From: an uncultured Caryophanales bacterium
GTDB taxonomy: Bacteria; Bacillota_I; Bacilli_A; RFN20; CAG-826
Length of the DNA stretch: 12,552 bases
Reading direction: 5' to 3'
NCBI GenBank assembly: GCA_946403545.1
Contig: CAMJAG010000026.1
Span: 1 to 12,552 of the forward strand
Positions 7,803 to 12,552 of this stretch are shown here, one piece after another. The translations under genes were made by a program, and so were the position numbers. Each line of letters starts with the position of its first letter. The stretch's first letter is position 1. The notes under the pieces are model-generated. The model was not told the DNA's origin. It was given only the letters and a program-made list of their open reading frames with translations, and did not search any database.

Positions 7803-8753
7803 GAATAATTCAAACGCATAATCGCGGTCTACTTGACCGCTTTTTATGTTTTTATCAACGATAAATAACTCCTCAAGGATTTCTCTGATTCTTTGAGGTT
7901 TTATTTTTCTATAGAACTTAGACATAATTGTTACTCTAATAGGTTTGATTCCTAATTCTTTAGCGGTATCATCAACAGTATATTTTTGAGACGCTAAATA
8001 GAATACTTGATCTAACAATCTAAATTGATTAGCAAGCATACCTGTTAAAGTAATTGGGTTTGTGTTAGAAACTTTTAAATCTCTATATAGGCCGATTGCC
8101 TTACTATTTTGTCCGTTTAATAAATAATTAAACATTTGGAAAGAATTATCTTCTAATGGTCTAGCAACCATCAAAACAACATCTTGGAGTGTAATGTGGT
8201 CAGTGTATAAAGCTAGTTTCTTTCCACTATTGGATAAAAGACCATAGTCCCCATTTGTACGAAGGGTTAATTCTTTAATTGCATCGTAGTCGATTTTGAC
8301 GCCTAATTTCTCAGCGCAATATTTCTTAACGACTTCATTCCATTCTTGAGCTGTAGGTTCCTTAATAGGAATAATTGTCGCATTATTTGCTTCTAGTGCT
8401 TTGTAGACTTTATGTTTTGTATCAATTTCTCCACTAGCTAAAGTTAAAATCAAATCACATTGTGGATTTGGATTTTCAATATATTTAACCAAGGCATCAT
8501 AATCTTGGTCTGATTCAATTTTGTTTTTAACTCTTTCTTTAGAAAGAAAATAACAATTTTCTAATATTACAACTTTAAAATCATATCCTAAAGGTAAAGA
8601 ACAAGCTTCATCTAAGCATTCTTGCACTACCGTTAGATTTCCATCAAAACGAACATAGTTCATTTCATCAGTTTCAGGTAAATCCTTTTTAACAATAGCC
8701 TTTGTTTGGGATTTGATTCTAATGTTTTGATTTCCGTATATAAAATAAATCAT
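7779..8753 (-). CDS. holA: DNA polymerase III delta subunit
   Basis: HolA is the clamp-loader subunit that opens the sliding clamp. The 324-residue product starts MIYFIYGNQNIRIK, as the family does, and carries VKKYCAEKLGV, LTLRTNGDYGLLSN (near 210 in family alignments) and a helical C-terminal collar region with AKELGIKPIRV and KSGQVDRDYAFELFLINF. The length is a little under the usual 330-345. Identification rests on overall pattern plus the typical position after comEC. The gene starts 26 bases after the comEC stop, with no Shine-Dalgarno, and an extended -10-like TGATAAAAT lies 6 bases before the ATG. It converges on rpsT with no spacer and hosts that gene's terminator. Confidence 0.92.
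   Translation of the reverse strand: MIYFIYGNQNIRIKSQTKAIVKKDLPETDEMNYVRFDGNLTVVQECLDEACSLPLGYDFKVVILENCYFLSKERVKNKIESDQDYDALVKYIENPNPQCDLILTLASGEIDTKHKVYKALEANNATIIPIKEPTAQEWNEVVKKYCAEKLGVKIDYDAIKELTLRTNGDYGLLSNSGKKLALYTDHITLQDVVLMVARPLEDNSFQMFNYLLNGQNSKAIGLYRDLKVSNTNPITLTGMLANQFRLLDQVFYLASQKYTVDDTAKELGIKPIRVTIMSKFYRKIKPQRIREILEELFIVDKNIKSGQVDRDYAFELFLINFRID
7824..7845 (+). terminator. Intrinsic terminator of rpsT inside the holA coding region
   Basis: GCGGTC (7824-7829), loop TACTT and GACCGC (7835-7840) form a perfect 6-base-pair GC-rich stem followed by TTTTT (7841-7845), then A, TG and more Ts. It acts only in the plus direction; the minus side of the stem has no U-run. It lies 46 bases after the rpsT stop and encodes holA residues about 304-310. 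Confidence 0.88.
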
Positions 8754-8759
8754 AAATTC

Positions 8760-8768
8760 ATTTTATCA
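8760..8768 (-). promoter_or_regulatory. Candidate extended -10 directly before holA
   Basis: TGATAAAAT (8768-8760) fits TGn plus TAAAAT, with six bases left before the ATG, the same layout as before fmt and chrA. No good -35 is seen 16-18 bases upstream. It lies in the 26-base gap between comEC and holA, so holA may be made both from the operon and from its own leaderless message. AT-rich chance is possible. Confidence 0.35.
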
Positions 8769-8779
8769 AAAAATTCTTA

Positions 8780-10798
8780 TCAAGCATTAAAAATATAATT
8801 TTTATATGTAATTGATCCTAGATAATCTGTTCTTTTAACAGGAATGTTCAACTTTTTGAATGTCGTAAGAACACTTTCTTTAGGCAAATGGTGGCTATTA
8901 TTTAGTCCTACAGAAATAACAGCTTCTTTAGGATTAAGATACTTAATAAATTTCAATGATGAGGAAGTGTCAGATCCATGATGCCCCACTTTTAAAATAT
9001 CACATGGTATAGATGAGAAATCTTCCATCATCAGTTCTTCAGTCTTTTTGGTAGCATCTCCAGTTACAAGATAATCTTTCTTTCCTAGTCTAAATCCAAT
9101 GACTAGTGAATTTGTATTCTCATCTTCAAATTCTCCTGCATGCAAATTGTAGTTATTAAAAGTTAAACTGCCAAATGTTATAGGAAAACTATCTTTTTTA
9201 TCAACATAACTTCTAACTTTATAGTTTTTGCTTAATGATTCAAGAGCTCCGCGATGATCATAATGATTATGAGTTAAAATCGCTAAATCTATGCGATAAA
9301 TTCGATTCTTTCTAAAGAAAGGTATTAAAGAATCTTTTGCTACATCCATATAAGAAAGACCACCAGTATCAATCAAAATAGTTTTATCCCTATTTCTAAT
9401 TAAGCAGGCATCACCTTGACCAACATTAATAAATGTGACTTCTTGCGAGATCATATTATTAATAGGAATAATATATGCTGCTAAAAACAATAGTTGAGTT
9501 AGAAATACGATTTTTATTACAGGTTTAAACTTTATTTTTAGATAGAAAAGTAATCCTATGAATAGGAAATAATAAATTAATATTAGTATTGGATTTAAAG
9601 GAGGAGCATTGAATGTTGGATTCACCTTTTCCAAGCCTCCCACTATAGTCGATAAAAACGAACAAAACCATTTAATAACAGCGTGCAATGGTAATCTAAA
9701 AAAGCATAGCAAACTCAAAAAGCCAATAATCAGGAAGACTGGAGTTAGCAAAATTTGGAATACCATTGAAAATGGCGAGATGCTGTTATAAAAACTAATC
9801 TCAAAAGGTATCAAGAATAAATAAATGAGACCGGTTATGATAAATTTTTGTGCTATTTTGTTATATTCCTTCACAGCTTCTCTTATGAAAAATATTCCGA
9901 TTGGGATTAAATATCCTAAAATAAATGACTGTTGCAAAGCTAGGAATCTATTCATTGTTAGGAAGAAAATTCCGGAAATACCCACTATCGCAAGATAGTC
10001 GAATTTTTCTTTTAATAGATACTTGTTTACCCACTTAAAAATTAATATAAATAGAATTCTAATTGCTGAAAATTTAGGGAATACAAATATTAAATAAATA
10101 TTACACACCGCTAACGAACCTATATCTGCCCATTTTTTAGGGAATACCAAAGAAAGAAGAAATGTGAAAAAACCAATAAATAGGTAAATATAGGTACCGT
10201 TAGCACTTATAAATTTTCCTAAATGCAGACTTCTTATGGAGGAATCAATATTACTTTCATCGCTCATTGAAAATAATATGGATGACACTAATGACTTTGT
10301 ATCACCCTCGAAGCCTGATAGGAAAAACCTCCTTGCGCTTTGAAGTTTTAGGGGAGGAGAGAATTTTACAGTGATCTTAGACGGAACAAGTTCACTGAAA
10401 ACTCCCTTCTTATTTAGATACTCATTGAAGTCGAAGGCAGATTCTAAGACAGCAAAGTCTGTATCTTTCTTCTCTCCTTGAATATCTAAAATATCCCCTA
10501 TTTCGCGAGTGTTATTCTTTTCGTAAACATAGAGTCTTTCACCATTGGAGTTAAATAGGAAATAATTATCTTTGACTTCGTACACAACACCCTGAAAGGA
10601 AGATTTTGCCAGATTGATACGAATGAAGGATATTGAAAGACCGGCAAAAAACAAAGATATTGATATGACGAATGTTTTTTTGTTTGTACGCCTATAGATA
10701 ATTATTAACAGGAGTATAATAGGAATGCAAAAAATGGCCCAATAATAACGAAATGAAAGACCTAGCCAATATGTTAGGAAAAAGAATAACAATATCAC
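8780..10798 (-). CDS. comEC: ComEC competence DNA-uptake channel with metallo-beta-lactamase domain
   Basis: ComEC carries transforming DNA across the membrane. The 672-residue protein has hydrophobic segments near 2-35 and 42-60, a soluble N-terminal section at about 65-150, a multi-span core from about 190 to 445, and a C-terminal metallo-beta-lactamase-like domain. That domain shows INVGQGDACLI (457-467), DTGG (477-480), the metal motif HNHYDH (H510, H512, D514, H515), TGDA (579-582) and GHHGSD (605-610), so the nuclease-like site looks intact. The length is near the short end for Bacillota ComEC. Translation starts at GTG (10798-10796), overlapping the comEA stop in GTGA, without a Shine-Dalgarno, which implies coupling to comEA. 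No comEB separates the two. Confidence 0.95.
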   Translation of the reverse strand: MILLFFFLTYWLGLSFRYYWAIFCIPIILLLIIIYRRTNKKTFVISISLFFAGLSISFIRINLAKSSFQGVVYEVKDNYFLFNSNGERLYVYEKNNTREIGDILDIQGEKKDTDFAVLESAFDFNEYLNKKGVFSELVPSKITVKFSPPLKLQSARRFFLSGFEGDTKSLVSSILFSMSDESNIDSSIRSLHLGKFISANGTYIYLFIGFFTFLLSLVFPKKWADIGSLAVCNIYLIFVFPKFSAIRILFILIFKWVNKYLLKEKFDYLAIVGISGIFFLTMNRFLALQQSFILGYLIPIGIFFIREAVKEYNKIAQKFIITGLIYLFLIPFEISFYNSISPFSMVFQILLTPVFLIIGFLSLLCFFRLPLHAVIKWFCSFLSTIVGGLEKVNPTFNAPPLNPILILIYYFLFIGLLFYLKIKFKPVIKIVFLTQLLFLAAYIIPINNMISQEVTFINVGQGDACLIRNRDKTILIDTGGLSYMDVAKDSLIPFFRKNRIYRIDLAILTHNHYDHRGALESLSKNYKVRSYVDKKDSFPITFGSLTFNNYNLHAGEFEDENTNSLVIGFRLGKKDYLVTGDATKKTEELMMEDFSSIPCDILKVGHHGSDTSSSLKFIKYLNPKEAVISVGLNNSHHLPKESVLTTFKKLNIPVKRTDYLGSITYKNYIFNA

Positions 10799-11334
10799 TC
10801 GTGTAAAATAACGTAAGTTCTTATTTTGCGATAAGTCGCTGTTCCAATTCCATAGACATCCATAAGATCCTCTAATGTATGGAACATTCCATTTTCAATT
10901 CGCCATGAGACGATTGAATTTGCAATCGAAGCAGTAATTCCATTAACTACTGTCAAATCGCTTGCAGCGGCACTGTTAATATTAACTTTTTCTATTTCCT
11001 TATTATTACATACGTCCGCAGAATCAAATTTGGAGGCAATATAGTAAGTTGTACCTCCTTTTAATTCTGCATCTGGGAAATAGCAATACTCATCTGCTAC
11101 TGCAGTTAAACCACCAGCAGCTTCGATTAAATCGCCCATTGTTGGAGTGTCACCCAATGTGTAAGTTCCTGTCTTGTAGACTTCACCTTCGATAGTAAAC
11201 TTATTACCAACCGCACCTATTGATTCTGTAATATTTCCTACATTTGCGTTTTTAGGTAAATCAGGATCAAGAACCATGAAGCCAACGATGACAATGAATG
11301 CCACAGCGATTACACCAATAAATATTTTTATCAT
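10795..11334 (-). CDS. comEA: ComEA competence DNA receptor
   Basis: The 179-residue protein has an N-terminal membrane anchor (about 3-22), an extracellular SLBB-type domain (about 45-105) and a C-terminal double helix-hairpin-helix DNA-binding domain (KVNINSA at 116-122, VNGIT, YGIGTATYRKI at 161-171). ComEA binds double-stranded DNA outside the membrane and hands it to the uptake apparatus. Cysteines 84 and 109 flank the end of the SLBB part and could form a disulfide (inference). A GGAGG site 9 bases upstream fixes the start. The gene lies 69 bases after greA with no convincing terminator between, and overlaps comEC by 4 bases. Its leader can fold over its own ribosome binding site. Confidence 0.93.
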   Translation of the reverse strand: MIKIFIGVIAVAFIVIVGFMVLDPDLPKNANVGNITESIGAVGNKFTIEGEVYKTGTYTLGDTPTMGDLIEAAGGLTAVADEYCYFPDAELKGGTTYYIASKFDSADVCNNKEIEKVNINSAAASDLTVVNGITASIANSIVSWRIENGMFHTLEDLMDVYGIGTATYRKIRTYVILHE

Positions 11335-11341
11335 GAAAAAA

Positions 11342-11367
11342 ACCTCCTACACTTACCTATAGGGGGT
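11342..11367 (-). promoter_or_regulatory. Hairpin hiding the comEA Shine-Dalgarno
   Basis: Read on the minus strand, ACCCCCTA (11367-11360) can pair with TAGGAGGT (11349-11342) over seven of eight positions, with one C-A mismatch and a 10-base loop. The 3' arm is the comEA Shine-Dalgarno itself, so the fold would block ribosome entry. A run of five Cs is otherwise rare in this AT-rich window. Whether it responds to a signal is unknown. Confidence 0.4.
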
Positions 11368-11403
11368 TAATTTCAATTTGTTCCAAAAATTTTTAATATT
11401 TTT

Positions 11404-11877
11404 TTATTTAATTTCGATTTTGAGGATTTCAACTTTATAAGTTGTTGCTGCTTTAATTTCTACAACATCACCAACATTTTTACCTAATAAAGCACTTCCC
11501 ATTGGGCAATCGTTAGAAATTTTTCCATGAACTGGGTCTGATTCAACTGTTCCGACTAACATGTAGCTAGCTTCTTTACCTGTTTCAAGGAATTTAACTG
11601 TAACTGTAGAACCTAAGCCAACTCTCTTGCTTGCTTTGCCTGATTCATCAATAAGTTCGTAGTTATGTAAAATTGATTCGATTTCTTTAATTCTGCCTTC
11701 AACTTCAGCTTGTTTTGCTCTAGCTGCATCATAGTCAGCGTTTTCGCTTAAGTCACCTTGAGCACGAGCTTCTGCTAATTGACGTTTAACTTCTTCTCTT
11801 ACGTTATCAATAAGATTACGTAATTCTTCTTCTAATTTAGCAACACCAGCTTTAGTAAGTTTTTGTTTATCTGCCAT
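11404..11877 (-). CDS. greA: Transcription elongation factor GreA
   Basis: GreA enters the RNA polymerase secondary channel and stimulates cleavage of backtracked RNA. The 157 residues match the family. The N-terminal coiled coil (about 5-75) carries GDLSENADYDAA (41-52) at its tip, with the acidic residues D42 and E45 needed for cleavage. The C-terminal FKBP-like domain contains MGSALLGKNVGD (126-137) and ends KVEILKIEIK. A GAGG site (11890-11887) lies 9 bases before the ATG and an extended -10 further up. It is probably first in a unit with comEA, comEC and holA, since nothing resembling a terminator separates it from comEA. Confidence 0.98.
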   Translation of the reverse strand: MADKQKLTKAGVAKLEEELRNLIDNVREEVKRQLAEARAQGDLSENADYDAARAKQAEVEGRIKEIESILHNYELIDESGKASKRVGLGSTVTVKFLETGKEASYMLVGTVESDPVHGKISNDCPMGSALLGKNVGDVVEIKAATTYKVEILKIEIK

Positions 11878-11908
11878 AAATAATTACCTCATTTTTCTCG
11901 CAAGCGAT

Positions 11909-11937
11909 ATTATATCAATATCGATATATAATTTCCA
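11909..11937 (-). promoter_or_regulatory. greA promoter with extended -10
   Basis: On the minus strand TGATATAAT (11917-11909) is a perfect extended -10. TGGAAA (11937-11932, four of six to consensus) sits 17 bases upstream. The start would leave a leader of about 25 bases containing the GAGG ribosome binding site. This promoter could serve greA-comEA-comEC-holA. A second TATAAT on the plus strand (11927-11932) forms an inverted repeat with it. Confidence 0.55.
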
Positions 11938-11963
11938 TATTTTATTTACTTTCGATAGTTTTG

Positions 11964-11969
11964 TATAAT
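11964..11969 (+). promoter_or_regulatory. -10 element of chrA with leaderless geometry
   Basis: A perfect TATAAT lies seven bases before the chrA ATG at 11977, so transcription would start at or beside the start codon. No Shine-Dalgarno precedes the ATG. No clear -35 is seen; TTTATT at 11941-11946 has the right spacing but only three matches. Confidence 0.45.
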
Positions 11970-11976
11970 TAATGTC

Positions 11977-12552
11977 ATGGGAAAAACTAATGTTTTTAAA
12001 ACATATTTAACCTTATTTCTCTCCTTCTTCAAAATAGGTCTATTTACATTCGGTGGGGGCTACGCAATGATTCCGCTGATTCAAAGAGAAGCTAGTGAAA
12101 AAAGAGATTGGATTAATCAAAATGAAATTCTAGATGTTATTGCAATTGCAGAGTCTACTCCTGGACCTATTGCTATAAATGCTGCTACTTATATCGGATA
12201 TAAAGTAGGAAAATTCTGGGGTAGTTTTTTTGCTACTTTAGGAATTGTCCTTCCATCTTTTGGAATCATTTTACTGATTTCAACTTTTTATGAACAATTC
12301 ATCCAACTCACATTTATGACCGCTATTTTCAAAGGTCTTAGAATTGGTGTCATTATCCTACTGTTTAGAGCGTTCCTTAAGCTTGCAAGAACGTTTAAAT
12401 TCAACATTGTAAGTATTATTATTCTACTCATTGTTTTAGGAGTTAATATTGCTTTGGCAATTATGAATATTAAATTCAATTACACATCAATGGTTATGAT
12501 CTTTGCTGGTATGTTATTAGGCATCATTTTTACCAGAGTGGGTAAAGGAGAA
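11977..12552 (+). CDS. Single-domain ChrA-type transporter, 3' end outside the window
   Basis: The open frame of 192 codons runs to the last base without a stop. It carries the CHR-family signature TFGGGYAMIPLIQRE (24-38), a conserved tryptophan (W45), TPGPIAINAATYIGYKVG (61-78) and hydrophobic segments at about 12-30, 84-103, 121-137, 143-163 and 171-186. Short CHR proteins in Bacillota are around 180-200 residues and are usually encoded as adjacent pairs that together form the transporter, so this is probably nearly complete and its partner would follow. The family is named for chromate export; with no resistance context the substrate here is uncertain. The gene diverges from greA over 99 bases, has no Shine-Dalgarno, and a TATAAT lies 7 bases before the ATG. 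Confidence 0.88.
   Translation, partial: MGKTNVFKTYLTLFLSFFKIGLFTFGGGYAMIPLIQREASEKRDWINQNEILDVIAIAESTPGPIAINAATYIGYKVGKFWGSFFATLGIVLPSFGIILLISTFYEQFIQLTFMTAIFKGLRIGVIILLFRAFLKLARTFKFNIVSIIILLIVLGVNIALAIMNIKFNYTSMVMIFAGMLLGIIFTRVGKGE

Noticed and set aside
9609..9791. Open frame of 60 codons on the plus strand
   Set aside because: Antisense to the membrane core of comEC. A GGAGG-like stretch precedes it, but the product resembles nothing and the other strand is clearly coding.
11377..11410. AT-only hairpin (AAAAATTTTT) after greA as a terminator
   Set aside because: It has no GC pairs and no clean stem followed by a U-run, so it is unlikely to stop transcription.
12288..12479. Open frame of 63 codons on the minus strand
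   Set aside because: Antisense shadow of the chrA-type gene.
1..12552. Mycoplasma-type code with UGA as tryptophan
   Set aside because: Conserved tryptophans use TGG, and comEA and comEC end at TGA exactly where the families end.

Overview
The window is a stretch of housekeeping chromosome from an AT-rich, low-GC Gram-positive bacterium. The gene content and Shine-Dalgarno style (AAGGAG, GGAGG, GAGG) point to the Bacillota, class Bacilli in the broad sense, possibly a small-genome, non-sporulating, Mollicutes-like or Erysipelotrichia-like lineage. All genes read through with the standard code, so UGA is a stop here. No rRNA, tRNA, CRISPR array, transposase, phage gene or attachment site was seen, and no gap reaches 300 bases.

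Layout. (1) 1-4867, minus strand, reading leftward: fmt (methionyl-tRNA formyltransferase), a fused PD-(D/E)XK nuclease/XPD-DinG-type helicase whose start overlaps the fmt stop by one base, then lepA (EF-4), cut by the window edge. (2) 4933-7778, plus strand: a YfcE-type phosphodiesterase, an unusual adenylating enzyme fused to its own acyl-carrier domain, and rpsT (ribosomal protein bS20). (3) 7779-11877, minus strand, reading leftward: greA, comEA, comEC (GTG start overlapping the comEA stop) and holA (DNA polymerase III delta), probably one transcription unit. (4) From 11977, plus strand: a single-domain ChrA-type transporter running off the right edge.

The comEA-comEC-holA, convergent rpsT, lepA order matches the Bacillus subtilis comEA-comEB-comEC-holA / rpsT / gpr-spoIIP-lepA region. 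Here comEB is missing and the sporulation genes gpr and spoIIP are absent; their place is taken by the adenylation-carrier fusion, the phosphodiesterase, fmt and the nuclease-helicase.

Most interesting signals. Genes fall into two initiation classes. fmt, the phosphodiesterase, holA and chrA have no Shine-Dalgarno and carry a -10-like hexamer only 6-7 bases before the ATG, the geometry of leaderless mRNA; lepA has a perfect TATAAT 10 bases before its ATG. The carrier fusion, rpsT and greA have good Shine-Dalgarno sites and -10 candidates 28-32 bases upstream. The rpsT terminator is a textbook hairpin written inside the 3' coding end of the convergent holA gene, whose stop codon directly abuts that of rpsT. 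The comEA leader can fold to hide its Shine-Dalgarno. The adenylation-carrier fusion is the best candidate for an undescribed biochemical system: one polypeptide that could activate an acyl group and load it on its own carrier arm, with no partner enzyme nearby. Promoter and leader claims are pattern-based and unproven.
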